DNA of 58,269 bases, taken from contig CAAEVV010000031.1 in NCBI GenBank assembly GCA_900759565.1, positions 1 to 58,269 of the forward strand, read 5' to 3'. The position numbers were made by a program, and so were the translations under genes. The notes beneath the pieces were generated by a model, which was not told the DNA's origin, made no database searches, and saw only the letters and a program-made list of their open reading frames with translations. Numbering within the stretch: the first letter of the stretch is position 1; each line of letters begins with the position of its first letter. Source of the DNA: an uncultured Collinsella sp. (GTDB lineage: Bacteria > Actinomycetota > Coriobacteriia > Coriobacteriales > Coriobacteriaceae). Below, in pieces: positions 1 through 8,825 of the stretch.

Positions 1-1
1 C

Positions 2-76
2 AAGGCGGAAGGCATCGTGCTCAAAATCGAGACAGCAATGCCCTGGGTGCCTCACATGTGGCAGTTACCTCATTAA
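2..76 (+). CDS. 3' end of an unidentified protein
   Basis: An open frame enters from the left edge and stops at TAA 74-76. It encodes about 24 residues ending MPWVPHMWQLPH. I chose this frame because the residue mix looks protein-like and the frame stays open to the window edge. It is too short to name a family, and it could be chance. Confidence 0.3.
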   Translation, partial: KAEGIVLKIETAMPWVPHMWQLPH

Positions 77-367
77 GTTGTCATTGCGTTTGGGGCTGTA
101 CTTTGCCGATCTTCTTTCTCTTACACGCTAAAAACTGAAACTTCATATGCTCGATCTACTTAAAACCGCAACGGCGGTCTTTTATCAACTTATATGTCGG
201 AACGTGTCTTTGCAAGTACTTTTTTGCGTTTGTTTCAAATGGGGTGGTTTTGCAACCGTCACGCGCCACGCTATGCGAACGTGCCTCGGCTCGGATAAGA
301 TGGTGCGATCGAGTTCTACCGCGCTCACCGCAAGTAGTTTTTACGGCTGAGTTGGCTTATGCCGAAA

Positions 368-397
368 GGGACCCGTATCCCAACAGATACGGGTCCC
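368..397. terminator. Strong hairpin terminator
   Basis: Twelve-base perfect arms (GGGACCCGTATC and its complement) around a 6-base loop, followed by TTGCTATT. It would insulate deoC from upstream transcription. Confidence 0.75.
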
Positions 398-558
398 TTG
401 CTATTCTGAATGGGCATGAGGGTGTATTGAGAGGAGTGTCTTGCTGTCGGCATCCGCGCGCGGCGTCATTCGCTGCCCGTAAATATACTTCTACGGCTAA
501 TTTCATACCACTTGCCGGAATGTGGACGCTGTCCTTGTGCATCGGGCGTACATTGAAC

Positions 559-580
559 GTGGTTTCTCGCGTGAAACCAC
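559..580. promoter_or_regulatory. Palindrome in the deoC leader
   Basis: Perfect arms GTGGTTTC/GAAACCAC with a 6-base centre, 22 bases before the deoC Shine-Dalgarno site. It could be a repressor operator (deo genes are commonly controlled by a dedicated repressor) or an mRNA hairpin. The sequence cannot distinguish these. Confidence 0.45.
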
Positions 581-615
581 GAACCGGTTGTCGGTCCTGA
601 ACAAGGAGGCCCAGC

Positions 616-1290
616 ATGACGTTTGCCAAACCCATCAATAAATACATCGACTATATCGATGCCCCCGAGGACACGTTTGAGCAGTATGTCGAGAAGGCGT
701 TAAGGTACAACTTCCGCTGCGTATTTGCGAGCCTGCAGGAGTACGAGACGGGTCGCGCCATGCTCGAGGACTCTGACATCATTCTTGCCGGTGCTATCGA
801 CTTTCCCCAGGGCACTATGACGCTTGAGGAGAAGCTTGCGAGGTTTGAGGAATACGCTGCGCGCGGCTTTACCGAGATTGACTACGTTTTGAATCAGGAG
901 TCGGTCGAGAACCGCGATTTTGTTGCCATCGAGCGCGAGATGACTGCCATTGCTGATTTATGTCGCGCGCATGGCATCACTGACAAGGTGATCGTCGAGA
1001 TGTGCAAGCTGGACGGCGACGATGCCGCCAAGCGTCGCGTCTGTGAGATTGCGCTGGAGGCTAAGCCGGGATTCCTTAAGACATCGACCGGCAGAAGCTA
1101 TGGCGGTGCTAAGCTCGAGGACGTGCGGCTGATGCGCGAGGTGCTCGGCGATGCCGTGGCAATCAAAGCTGCGGGCGGTATCCATAATTATGAAGAGGCT
1201 TGCGCATTCATCGAGGCCGGCGCCAGCGCGTTGGGTGCATCGGCGGGCATCGCGATCGTCGAGGGCGCACCGACGGATGAGCGTCGCTAG
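616..1290 (+). CDS. deoC: Deoxyribose-phosphate aldolase
   Basis: The 224-residue product has the class I aldolase fold signatures of DeoC: FLKTSTG carries the Schiff-base lysine, and AIKAAGGIH carries the second active-site lysine. The family cleaves 2-deoxyribose 5-phosphate to glyceraldehyde 3-phosphate and acetaldehyde in nucleoside catabolism. Length is normal for the family. The start is fixed by AAGGAGG 7 bases upstream. It is followed by two HAD phosphatases and a PfkB sugar kinase on the same strand, but gaps of 60 to 150 bases argue against one tight operon. Confidence 0.93.
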   Translation: MTFAKPINKYIDYIDAPEDTFEQYVEKALRYNFRCVFASLQEYETGRAMLEDSDIILAGAIDFPQGTMTLEEKLARFEEYAARGFTEIDYVLNQESVENRDFVAIEREMTAIADLCRAHGITDKVIVEMCKLDGDDAAKRRVCEIALEAKPGFLKTSTGRSYGGAKLEDVRLMREVLGDAVAIKAAGGIHNYEEACAFIEAGASALGASAGIAIVEGAPTDERR

Positions 1291-1439
1291 CAGACGTATT
1301 TGACCTGAGCGATAAAGCTTCACGACCACGCGCCGTTCATGTTCGGGACAATATGACATTTTTCCCGTTGCAAACAGCGCCGCCGCGGGTGTTCTGTATG
1401 ATGGCTCAGACAAGGTTGTTCAATGACAGGGAGGCATAT

Positions 1440-2282
1440 ATGGCAATCAAAGCCATCGCAATGGATATCGACGGTACGCTTACCAACGACCAAAAGGTCA
1501 TCAGCCCGCGTACACGCGAGAAGCTGCTCGCGGCACAGGAATCGGGCATCAAGCTCATTCTGGCTTCGGGCCGTCCTGCATGGGGCCTCCGCGCCCTTGG
1601 TCAGGAGCTCGACCTTCAGAACCATGATGGTTTGCTGGTGGCCTTTAACGGCGCTCACGTCGTCGATGCCCAGACCGATGAGGTACTGTTCGATCAGGCT
1701 ATGCCTGCCGACGAATTGCATCGCCTGATTGATCACCTGCGTAGTTTTGACGTGATCCCTATGATTTCGCTCGGTCGCGATCTGCACGTCGAGGACTCGT
1801 ACCATTGCATGATCACGCTGCCTGACGGCTCGCAGAAGAATATCGTCAAGTATGAGCGCGATGCCTGCGACCTTAAGATCCGTGAGGTCGAGAGCTTGCA
1901 TGAGGTCGTGGATACTTATCCTGTGGACAAGCTGCTGACGGCGGGAGACCCGGCTTATCTGCAAGCGCATCACGAGGAGATGTACGCGCCCTTTGCTCAG
2001 ACGCTTTCGGGTATGTTTACGGCCGATTGGTACTTTGAGTTTACGGCGCCCGGCATCGATAAGGCTCGCGCGCTCGAGGGCTCCCTGTCCAAGTTGGGTA
2101 TCGATGCCAGCGAGGTCGTATCGTTTGGCGACGGCCAGAACGACAAGTCCATGATTGAGTGGGCCGGCACTGGTGTTGCCATGGGCAACGCGGTTGACGA
2201 GGTTAAGGCCGTGGCCCAGATGGTGACCGCCAATAACAACGAAGACGGCATTGCGGTGGCGCTGGATAAGCTGCTGGGTTAG
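1440..2282 (+). CDS. Cof-type HAD phosphatase
   Basis: A 280-residue haloacid-dehalogenase hydrolase of the Cof/YidA subfamily. Motif I is DIDGTL near residues 9-14, motif II is the LASGRP region, and motif III/IV is SFGDGQND near the C-terminus; a C2-type cap lies between. Such enzymes dephosphorylate sugar phosphates, flavin precursors or other small phosphates in the cytoplasm. The substrate cannot be told from sequence. I use the ATG at 1440, preceded by GGGAGG, rather than an earlier in-frame ATG without a ribosome site. Confidence 0.88.
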   Translation: MAIKAIAMDIDGTLTNDQKVISPRTREKLLAAQESGIKLILASGRPAWGLRALGQELDLQNHDGLLVAFNGAHVVDAQTDEVLFDQAMPADELHRLIDHLRSFDVIPMISLGRDLHVEDSYHCMITLPDGSQKNIVKYERDACDLKIREVESLHEVVDTYPVDKLLTAGDPAYLQAHHEEMYAPFAQTLSGMFTADWYFEFTAPGIDKARALEGSLSKLGIDASEVVSFGDGQNDKSMIEWAGTGVAMGNAVDEVKAVAQMVTANNNEDGIAVALDKLLG

Positions 2283-2346
2283 AATCGCCGATTGATGCAT
2301 GGTTCGGGCGCCTGCTCGCGGGCGTCCTTTTGTTAGGGAGGATGCC

Positions 2347-3006
2347 GTGTCCGCATTTCCGTTTGACGCCGTTATCTTTGACATGGACGGCGTTTTGGTC
2401 GACACCGAGTTTTACTATCAAAAGGAACTCGAGAAGTTTATCGATTACCTGCAGATTTCTGTGACGCGCGACGAGCTTAATGCGATTGTTGGTTCATCGC
2501 ACCGTGATTTTCAGCAGGTGCTCGTCGATTGGCATGAGCGTGCGGGTTTGGGCAAGCTCAGCGTCGAGGCTGCCGAGGCACGCTATGAGGTGTGGGCGAG
2601 CGCGTATTCCTGCGACTATAGAAAACTGCTCAACCCCGGCGTTGCCGAGACGCTGGCGGGGCTGAAAGAACGTGGGGTTCGCGTTGCGCTGGCATCGTCG
2701 TCTCCTCTCAACAACATCGAAGAGGTGCTGGGTACCTGCGGCATTCGCGATTACTTTGAGTTTTTGGTCTCGGGCGAGCAGTTCAAGCGCAGTAAACCCG
2801 ATCCTGATATCTATCTGCATGCCATAGATCGTTTGGGATTGCCCGCGGATCGCTGTTGCTGTGTGGAGGACTCTCTGTATGGCATTACCGCAGGTAAACG
2901 TGCCGGTCTGACGGTAATCGCCAAGCGCGAGGAGCGCTTTGGCTTTAGCCAGGATGCAGCGGACAAGGTTATCGACCAGTTGCCGGACCTACTGGAACTC
3001 GCGTAG
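2347..3006 (+). CDS. HAD hydrolase, beta-phosphoglucomutase-like
   Basis: A 219-residue HAD enzyme with motif I DMDGVL and the following VDTE that typifies the beta-phosphoglucomutase/phosphatase branch, motif II SSS, and KPDPDIY plus CCVEDS for motifs III and IV. It has the helical C1 cap between residues 20 and 90. It could be a sugar phosphatase or a phosphomutase. The start is GTG with AGGGAGG 5 bases upstream; the earlier in-frame ATG lacks a ribosome site. It sits 64 bases after the preceding HAD gene and may share its transcript. Confidence 0.85.
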   Translation: MSAFPFDAVIFDMDGVLVDTEFYYQKELEKFIDYLQISVTRDELNAIVGSSHRDFQQVLVDWHERAGLGKLSVEAAEARYEVWASAYSCDYRKLLNPGVAETLAGLKERGVRVALASSSPLNNIEEVLGTCGIRDYFEFLVSGEQFKRSKPDPDIYLHAIDRLGLPADRCCCVEDSLYGITAGKRAGLTVIAKREERFGFSQDAADKVIDQLPDLLELA

Positions 3007-3066
3007 ATTCTGGGCAGTACTGCTGCCACAACACTGGTTCCGTTGGCATAAGAGAGGGACGACGCT

Positions 3067-3930
3067 ATGACATTCAACGTTAACGCTCTTGGGTTTGGCG
3101 ACAACGTCGTCGACCGCTACGAGCATATTCACACGATGTATCCGGGTGGCAATGCGGTGAACTTTGCCGTGTATGCCAAGAAATGCGGAGCCGCGCGCTC
3201 CGCGTATATGGGCATCTTTGGTAATGACGCTGCTGCCGAGCATGTGATCGCGAGTCTTGAGGATGAGGACGTTGAACTTGCCAAGTGCAAGCAGCTCATC
3301 GGCGAGAACGGTGCGGCACGCGTTACTGTGGTTGATGGCGATCGTATATTTCTGGGGTCTAACGAGGGCGGCATCCGTGGTGATGCGCGCTATGTGCTCG
3401 ATCGTTTTGATCTGGCATATATGAAACAGTTTGATGTGGTCCATTCGGGTAACTACTGCTTTACCGAGCGTGAGCTGCCTAAGCTGAAGGCAGCGGGTAT
3501 TACCGTTTCGTTTGACTTCTCGGATGATTCGACCGACGAGTACTACGAACAGATTGCTCCCTACGTTGACTTCGCGTTTTTTAGCGCAGCAGACGCCGCG
3601 AGCGAGGACGAGATTCGCGAGCGTCTGGCATGGGTGAAGAGCCTGGGTCCGCGTTTTGTATCGGCCACGGCTGGCGCTGAGGGTTGCATTGCCTATGACG
3701 GCGAGCGTTACTATCGGCAGCATGCCAAGCCCGTGGCAGACATGAAGGACACCATGGGTGCGGGCGACTCGTTCCTGACTTCGTTCCTGATGTGCTATCT
3801 CGATTCCGCCAAGCGTGGAGAGGATGGTGCCGAGGCCATCGAGCGCGCACTCGACTTTGCGGCGGGGTTTGCTTCGACCGTATGCGGCATGGAAGGCTCC
3901 TGGGGCCACGGAGCGCCGATTTCCGAATAG
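3067..3930 (+). CDS. frlD: PfkB-family kinase, fructoselysine 6-kinase-like
   Basis: The 287-residue ribokinase-type protein has the substrate motif GGNAVNFAVY (27-36) and the ATP/anion-hole motif DTMGAGDSF, with catalytic Asp at 234. The GGNAVN signature, FDFSD at 149-153 and overall spacing resemble E. coli FrlD, which phosphorylates fructoselysine. That Amadori product is available to gut bacteria from cooked food. No frlB deglycase or transporter is nearby, so the substrate is inferred. GAGAGGGACG precedes the start. Confidence 0.65.
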   Translation: MTFNVNALGFGDNVVDRYEHIHTMYPGGNAVNFAVYAKKCGAARSAYMGIFGNDAAAEHVIASLEDEDVELAKCKQLIGENGAARVTVVDGDRIFLGSNEGGIRGDARYVLDRFDLAYMKQFDVVHSGNYCFTERELPKLKAAGITVSFDFSDDSTDEYYEQIAPYVDFAFFSAADAASEDEIRERLAWVKSLGPRFVSATAGAEGCIAYDGERYYRQHAKPVADMKDTMGAGDSFLTSFLMCYLDSAKRGEDGAEAIERALDFAAGFASTVCGMEGSWGHGAPISE

Positions 3931-3939
3931 GCGAACAGT

Positions 3940-3969
3940 CCCGGGGAGTCGAATTGTCGCCTCCCCGGG
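3940..3969 (+). terminator. GC-rich hairpin after the PfkB gene
   Basis: Nine-base arms (CCCGGGGAG/CTCCCCGGG) start 10 bases after the stop codon. There is no T-run, so termination is plausible rather than certain. Confidence 0.5.
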
Positions 3970-3974
3970 GCCTC

Positions 3975-4204
3975 GTGGGCAAAAAATGCCAAATATGAGT
4001 ACTGTCACTAATTTAGTAACAGCGAAATCGCGCTTTTGAGGGCCAAGTTGGGTGTCTGCGACCGATTTAAACCTGCTAAAAATGGCTGTAGCCATGCTAA
4101 AATGCTTTGTTAATGGACATCTGTACATTAACAAGGCATTATTCTGCCGTAAAATAATGTTACTGGAAATGCAACAGTACTCATATTTGGCATTTTTTGC
4201 CCAC
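3975..4204. repeat. 230-bp element with 31-bp terminal inverted repeats
   Basis: Positions 3975-4005 and 4174-4204 are perfect 31-base inverted copies beginning GTGGGCAAAAAATGCC. The match resumes further in with a 7-base AGTAACA block at equal distance on each side. The 168-base interior has no gene but has its own small palindrome (GTTAATG...ACATTAAC, about 4110-4134). I see no target-site duplication. It looks like a miniature inverted-repeat element, or a paired regulatory/terminator structure between convergent genes. Confidence 0.65.
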
Positions 4205-4209
4205 CGGAG

Positions 4210-4992
4210 CTAGCGAAGGTCAAAAACAGAGCGTGAATTTGCCAAAACCGCCGACTCGATGTGCTTTGCGTCGCAGTTTTTGAGTGAGGCGATGCGTTCT
4301 GAGGTCCATGTGAGCGATCTGATGAGCGACTGCGTGCTTGTTTCTGTGTTTGGCTCGGTCGGCGCATCGGTCTCGAGCAGTAAACGGTCGAGTGGAATCT
4401 GTCGTGCGTATTCGCGTCCTCGTTTAGACGCGAGCATGCGTTCGTTGACGGAAAAATAGCAGCCCGCATTACGCGCGCGGGCGAATTCGTCCGAAGTACC
4501 GCTAAACCAGTGGAAGATGATAGCGGGGAAGCCGGGGTTTGGAATGAGTAATCCGTGCGATTCGAGGACGTCCAGTACGGTTCCTGCCGAATGAACGGCG
4601 TGAATTGATATCACGCGCCCGGTAAGAGGATGCTGCACGAGGGCATCACAGAGCCGGTCAAGTGCCTGTATTTGTAGCGGCTCACTTCCGGTAAAACGAG
4701 CGGAAAAGTCGAGTCCCACCTCGCCGATGTAGCGCTCTTGGGCAGCAACTTCGCAAAGCAGATTGACTTCGGTAGAACCGCAGCGGCCGTCGGCGAGCCA
4801 CCAGGGGTGAAGCCCAACGCCGGCGATGATGCCTGGTTGGCGACGGGTGCGCTCGTGTGCGGCCGAAAAGTCGCGTGGATCGACGCCGCAATCAAATAGA
4901 CCCAAGCCCAGGGCCGTCGCCTCATCGGCAACGGCGTCCGGGTAAGCCATCAAATCAAGATGGCAGTGTGCATCAAATAACCGGGGTTCCAT
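4210..4992 (-). CDS. tatD: TatD-family metal-dependent hydrolase
   Basis: The 260-residue product has the metal ligands of the TatD amidohydrolase fold: DAHCHLD at the N-terminus, GEVGLD near residue 92, and ETDAP near the C-terminus. Family members act as 3'-5' exonucleases or deoxyribonucleases in DNA repair and RNA turnover. It starts 14 bases after the tcdA stop, so the two genes are almost certainly cotranscribed. The ribosome site is weak, which fits translational coupling. Length is normal. Confidence 0.88.
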   Translation of the reverse strand: MEPRLFDAHCHLDLMAYPDAVADEATALGLGLFDCGVDPRDFSAAHERTRRQPGIIAGVGLHPWWLADGRCGSTEVNLLCEVAAQERYIGEVGLDFSARFTGSEPLQIQALDRLCDALVQHPLTGRVISIHAVHSAGTVLDVLESHGLLIPNPGFPAIIFHWFSGTSDEFARARNAGCYFSVNERMLASKRGREYARQIPLDRLLLETDAPTEPNTETSTQSLIRSLTWTSERIASLKNCDAKHIESAVLANSRSVFDLR

Positions 4993-5006
4993 CTCGGCGC
5001 GCTTCG

Positions 5007-5804
5007 CTAGTTCAGGCGCTGGCCATCGGAGCGTACACGTTCGGTGCCGCGCCCGCTGATCTGGCGGATAACCTCGCCGGCAATCATCTGACCCATGATG
5101 GGCGGCATAAAACTGGCGGTTCCGAGCTCGGTACGCTCGTGGATGTTGGAAGGGTCGCGGGGCTGTGTCTTAACCGATTCCTCGCAGCTAAACAGTACAT
5201 GCAGGCTCTTGATTCCGCGCTTCTTGCATTCTTTGCGCATAATGCGGCTCATGGGGTCACGTACCGTATCGAAGATGTCGGCAAAGCGGAGGCACTCGGG
5301 ATGGAGCTTGTTGGCCCCGCCCATGGAGCTAACCAAACGGATGTCGTGGTCCTGAGCATATTTGGCAATGGCGAGCTTGGCCGAGATGGTATCGATGGCG
5401 TCGATGACGTAATCGAGCTTGCCACCCGTCTGCTCCAAAACGCTCGCGAAGAACTCGTCGATGTTGTCGCTCAGCAGGTATTCGGTGCGTTTGATAACGG
5501 TGGCGGCGGGATTGATATCGCGAATCATGGCTTCCATCACGTCAACCTTGCGCTTGCCGACGGTGCTGTGAAAGGCGATGGCCTGGCGATTGATATTACT
5601 GGGCGCGATGATGTCCTTGTCCAGAATTACAAAATGACCAATACTGCCGCGGGCAAGTGCCTCGCAGCAATTGGAGCCCACACCTCCGCAGCCGAGCACC
5701 AGCACCGTGGCGTTGGCGAGTTTGTCGAGTGCCTCGCGGCCCATGATGATCTCGAGCTTGGTGTCGCGTGTCTCGTTGGGAATTGCGGCTGTGGTTTCGG
5801 GCAT
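5007..5804 (-). CDS. tcdA: tRNA threonylcarbamoyladenosine dehydratase
   Basis: An E1-like adenylating enzyme of 265 residues. It has the nucleotide-binding loop GCGGVGS at residues 38-44, the NINRQ ATP-contact motif, and the DAIDT segment typical of TcdA/CsdL. The enzyme cyclises t6A37 of tRNA to ct6A with ATP. Two in-frame ATGs lie 6 bases apart. I prefer the inner one at 5804 because GGAGG abuts the outer ATG and is correctly spaced only for the inner. It is first in a two-gene unit with tatD. Confidence 0.88.
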   Translation of the reverse strand: MPETTAAIPNETRDTKLEIIMGREALDKLANATVLVLGCGGVGSNCCEALARGSIGHFVILDKDIIAPSNINRQAIAFHSTVGKRKVDVMEAMIRDINPAATVIKRTEYLLSDNIDEFFASVLEQTGGKLDYVIDAIDTISAKLAIAKYAQDHDIRLVSSMGGANKLHPECLRFADIFDTVRDPMSRIMRKECKKRGIKSLHVLFSCEESVKTQPRDPSNIHERTELGTASFMPPIMGQMIAGEVIRQISGRGTERVRSDGQRLN

Positions 5805-5911
5805 AGACATCCTCCGATGGGGAAGCGGGTCGTGTTTTAGCTATCGCCATTATAGGTAATCGCCCATAGGCTGCGATGGCGTTTGCTTTGATGTGGTTTG
5901 AAGCATTGCGG

Positions 5912-5949
5912 TTAGATAGTTAGACAAACATCTAAATACAGAGTATAGT
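5912..5949 (+). promoter_or_regulatory. Promoter with overlapping ArsR-type operator
   Basis: TTAGAC (5920-5925) and TATAGT (5944-5949) are spaced by 18 bases. The -35 lies inside an inverted repeat TTAGA-CAAACA-TCTAA (5920-5935), with a second TTAGAT half-site at 5912. An operator over the promoter of an ArsR-family gene fits autorepression. Confidence 0.6.
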
Positions 5950-5983
5950 GTGCGCGTCATGAGAGATGATGAGAGGAGGTCTT

Positions 5984-6262
5984 ATGCCGGGAGAGGGTTT
6001 TAAGGCGCTGGCCGATCCTACGCGACGGCGCATTTTGGAACTACTGCGCGAGGGCAATTGCACGGCCGGGGAGCTTGCTGAGCATTTCGATATCAGCAAG
6101 CCGTCATTGAGCCATCATTTGGCGACGCTCAAAAACGCCGGGTTGGTGACCGACGAACGTCATGGCCAAAACATCGTATACAGCTTAAACACCACTGTCA
6201 TGCAGGACTTGATCGGTTGGTTTATGGGCTTTACAGACACGGAAGGTGATAAGGATGAATAA
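5984..6262 (+). CDS. ArsR-family autorepressor (SdpR-like)
   Basis: A 92-residue winged-helix regulator: LADPTRRRILELL opens the domain and KPSLSHHLATLKNAGLV is the recognition helix. There are no paired cysteines for metal sensing, which fits the SdpR branch rather than ArsR/SmtB. The ATG at 5984 follows GAGGAGGT. Its stop overlaps the start of an SdpI-like gene, the arrangement of Bacillus sdpR-sdpI, where the repressor is held at the membrane by ligand-bound SdpI. A palindrome over its promoter supports autoregulation. Confidence 0.85.
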   Translation: MPGEGFKALADPTRRRILELLREGNCTAGELAEHFDISKPSLSHHLATLKNAGLVTDERHGQNIVYSLNTTVMQDLIGWFMGFTDTEGDKDE

Positions 6263-6959
6263 CGAAAACAAGGGCATTCACCCCACGGGGGTATCGTCGC
6301 GCGTGTGGATTGCGCTGGTCGTTCTGTGCGTCGCCAATGTCGTAGCGCACCTCATGGTGATGCCGAGCTTGCCTGCACAGATTCCCACGCACTGGGGCGC
6401 GAACGGCGCCGTCGATGGTTGGGGTCCTAGCTGGATGGCCTCCGCGCTCGGCGTGCTGCCTCTGGCGCTTCTCGCAATGTTCTGCGTGGTGCCGCGCATC
6501 GATCCCAAAGGTGAGGCATATCGAACCTCGGGCAAGTTCTATCAGGGCTTTGTAATCGCCTTCACCTTGTTCATGTGCGCCATAAGCTGGCTGGGAGAGC
6601 TTACGGTCTGGGGCGTGGTGCCGGCGGTCGGTTCGGTTAACGTGTTGATTTCCGGTGTTGTCGGTTTGCTGTTCATCGGCGTAGGCAACTACTTGCCGCG
6701 TGTGAAGCAGAACTATACGCTCGGTATCAAGACACCTTGGGCGCTTGCCGATCCCGAGAACTGGCGCCGTACGCAGCGTTTTGGCGGCGCCTGCTTTATG
6801 GTGCTGGGTATTGGCCTGATTGTGATGGGCGTGGCAGGCAGCGTGCTTTCGAGTGAAGTCGTCGCCGCGGTGATTGCGGTTCTGGCGTTTGGTTCGGTTG
6901 GAGCCGTCTACGTCTACTCGTATCTGTTGTGGCGCAAATCGCAGCGAGCCGTTCGTTAA
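6255..6959 (+). CDS. SdpI-family integral membrane protein
   Basis: A 234-residue membrane protein with about six hydrophobic segments. Residues near 35-55 match the DUF1648 pattern (LPAQIPTHWG, then DGWG), and the C-terminal half has the SdpI hallmark NYLPRVKQNYTLGIKTPWAL. Bacillus SdpI is both immunity protein and signal transducer for the SdpC toxin. No sdpC-like gene is visible here, so an orphan immunity or signalling role is inferred. It overlaps the upstream repressor gene by 8 bases, so the two are translationally coupled. Confidence 0.85.
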   Translation: MNNENKGIHPTGVSSRVWIALVVLCVANVVAHLMVMPSLPAQIPTHWGANGAVDGWGPSWMASALGVLPLALLAMFCVVPRIDPKGEAYRTSGKFYQGFVIAFTLFMCAISWLGELTVWGVVPAVGSVNVLISGVVGLLFIGVGNYLPRVKQNYTLGIKTPWALADPENWRRTQRFGGACFMVLGIGLIVMGVAGSVLSSEVVAAVIAVLAFGSVGAVYVYSYLLWRKSQRAVR

Positions 6960-7022
6960 GGTTGCGGAAAACTAGCGTACGCAGTTCATAGTATGTTCCG
7001 GGGGATTTTTCCCGGGTAGTAT

Positions 7023-7052
7023 TAGGGGGTGTGGGCAACCATGCCCCTTTTT
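7023..7052 (+). terminator. Terminator after the sdpI-like gene
   Basis: AGGGG...CCCCT arms with a loop of roughly 14 bases and a TTTTT tract. It is moderate in strength and lies 64 bases after the stop. Confidence 0.5.
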
Positions 7053-7143
7053 CGTTACGTTTCAGAGCCGATTTCCTTATTTCGTTTCCACTAAAGCGAA
7101 ACAAGAATAGGGAAACAGCAGGTAGAAAGGATAAAACAAGCAA

Positions 7144-8823
7144 ATGGCAGAGTTTATCTACCGGATGTATCAGGCTCGCAAGGCCCATGGCGACAAGGTA
7201 ATCCTTGACGACGTGACCCTGAGTTTCTACCCCGGTGCCAAGATCGGCGTCGTGGGCCCCAACGGTATGGGCAAGTCGACCCTGCTCAAGATCATGGCCG
7301 GCATCGAGGAGGTCTCCAACGGCGATGCCAAGCTCACCCCCGGCTACACCGTGGGCATCCTGCAGCAGGAGCCGCCGCTCGACGACGACAAGACCGTCAT
7401 CGAGAACGTGCGCATGGCGTTTGGCGATATGATCGCCAAGGTCGATCGCTTCAATAAGATCGGCGAGGAGATGTGCGACCCGGACTGCGACATGGACGCC
7501 CTCATGGCCGAGATGGGCAAGCTCCAGGATGAGATCGACGCCGCTGACGGCTGGGATATTGATTCAAAGCTCGGCCAGGCCATGGACGCCCTGCAGTTGC
7601 CCGATTCCGACATGCCGGTCAACGTGCTTTCCGGCGGCGAGCGCCGTCGCGTGGCCCTGTGCAAGCTGCTGCTCGAGGCTCCCGACCTGCTGCTGCTCGA
7701 CGAGCCCACGAACCACCTGGACGCCGAGTCGATCCTGTGGCTCGAGCATTTCCTGCACAACTACCAGGGCGCCGTTCTGGCCGTTACGCACGACCGCTAC
7801 TTCCTGGATAACGTTGCCGAGTGGATCTGCGAGGTCGACCGCGGCCACCTCTATCCCTACAAGGGCAACTACTCCACGTATCTGGAGACCAAGGCCGCCC
7901 GTATCGTGGCTCAGGGCAACCGCGACGCCAAGCTCGCCAAGCGCATGGAGGCCGAGCTCGAGTGGGTTCGCTCCAGCCCCAAGGCCCGTCAAGCCAAGAA
8001 CAAGGCCCGTCTGGCTCGCTACGAGGAGATGGAGGCCGAGGCCCGCGCAAGCCAGAAGCTCGACTGGACCGATATCCGCATCCCCGTGGGTCCGCGTTTG
8101 GGCAACAAGGTGCTCGAGGCCCATCACCTGCACAAGGAGTTCGATGGCCGCGTGCTCATCGATGACCTTTCGTTCACCCTGCCGCGCAACGGCATCGTGG
8201 GCGTCATCGGCCCCAACGGTGTGGGCAAGACCACGCTGTTCAAGACCATCGTGGGCCTGGAGCCGCTGACTTCGGGCGAGCTCGAGGTGGGCGAGACCGT
8301 CAAGATCTCCTATGTCGATCAGAACCGTTCCGGCATCGACCCCGATAAGAACCTGTGGGAGGTCGTCTCGGATGGCCTGGACCACATGATGGTCGGTGAG
8401 ACCGAGGTTCCGAGCCGTGCTTATGTGGCGAGCTTTGGCTTTAAAGGCCAGGACCAGCAGAAGCGCGCCGGCATACTCTCCGGTGGCGAGCGCAACCGTC
8501 TGAACTTGGCGCTTACGCTCAAGCAGGGCGGCAACCTGCTGCTCCTCGACGAGCCCACGAATGACCTCGACGTCGAGACGTTGTCCTCGCTCGAAGCGGC
8601 GCTGCTCGAGTTCCCGGGCTGCTCGGTGGTCATTAGCCACGACCGTATGTTCCTGGACCGCGTCGCCACGCACATTCTGGCGTGGGAGGGCACCGACGAG
8701 AATCCGGGCAACTGGTATTGGTTTGAGGGCAACTTCGAGGCCTATCAGGCCAACCGCATCGAGCGCCTTGGCGAGGACGCAGCCCAGCCGCATCGTATTC
8801 ACCGTAAGCTGACGCGCGACTAG
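7144..8823 (+). CDS. ettA: ABC-F translation factor EttA
   Basis: The 559-residue protein has two ABC ATPase domains and no membrane domain. The first has Walker A GPNGMGKST, signature LSGGERRR and LLLDEPTNHLD; the second has GPNGVGKTT, LSGGERNR and LLLDEPTNDLD. A charged linker (about residues 240-310) joins them. The opening MAEFIYRMYQARK and length match EttA, which gates entry of ribosomes into elongation according to ATP/ADP ratio. Codon use is strongly biased, as expected for a highly expressed gene. Confidence 0.92.
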   Translation: MAEFIYRMYQARKAHGDKVILDDVTLSFYPGAKIGVVGPNGMGKSTLLKIMAGIEEVSNGDAKLTPGYTVGILQQEPPLDDDKTVIENVRMAFGDMIAKVDRFNKIGEEMCDPDCDMDALMAEMGKLQDEIDAADGWDIDSKLGQAMDALQLPDSDMPVNVLSGGERRRVALCKLLLEAPDLLLLDEPTNHLDAESILWLEHFLHNYQGAVLAVTHDRYFLDNVAEWICEVDRGHLYPYKGNYSTYLETKAARIVAQGNRDAKLAKRMEAELEWVRSSPKARQAKNKARLARYEEMEAEARASQKLDWTDIRIPVGPRLGNKVLEAHHLHKEFDGRVLIDDLSFTLPRNGIVGVIGPNGVGKTTLFKTIVGLEPLTSGELEVGETVKISYVDQNRSGIDPDKNLWEVVSDGLDHMMVGETEVPSRAYVASFGFKGQDQQKRAGILSGGERNRLNLALTLKQGGNLLLLDEPTNDLDVETLSSLEAALLEFPGCSVVISHDRMFLDRVATHILAWEGTDENPGNWYWFEGNFEAYQANRIERLGEDAAQPHRIHRKLTRD

Positions 8824-8825
8824 AT

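Larger units (their letters stand above)
77..600. other. Intergenic region without a convincing gene
   Basis: About 520 bases with lower G+C than the flanks. Open frames here have no ribosome site and no recognisable product. It holds a weak hairpin with a T-run (165-183, ACCGC/GCGGT then CTTTT), a strong terminator (368-397) and the deoC leader. The left part probably ends the preceding gene and the right part carries the deoC promoter, although I see no clear -35/-10 pair. Confidence 0.5.

Noticed and set aside
3975..4204. The inverted repeat as a complete insertion sequence
   Set aside because: The interior of 168 bases cannot encode a transposase and no frame suggests a remnant.
7023..7052. 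Riboswitch in the ettA leader
   Set aside because: The sequence between 6960 and 7143 shows only a terminator-type hairpin after the sdpI-like gene and no known aptamer motif.
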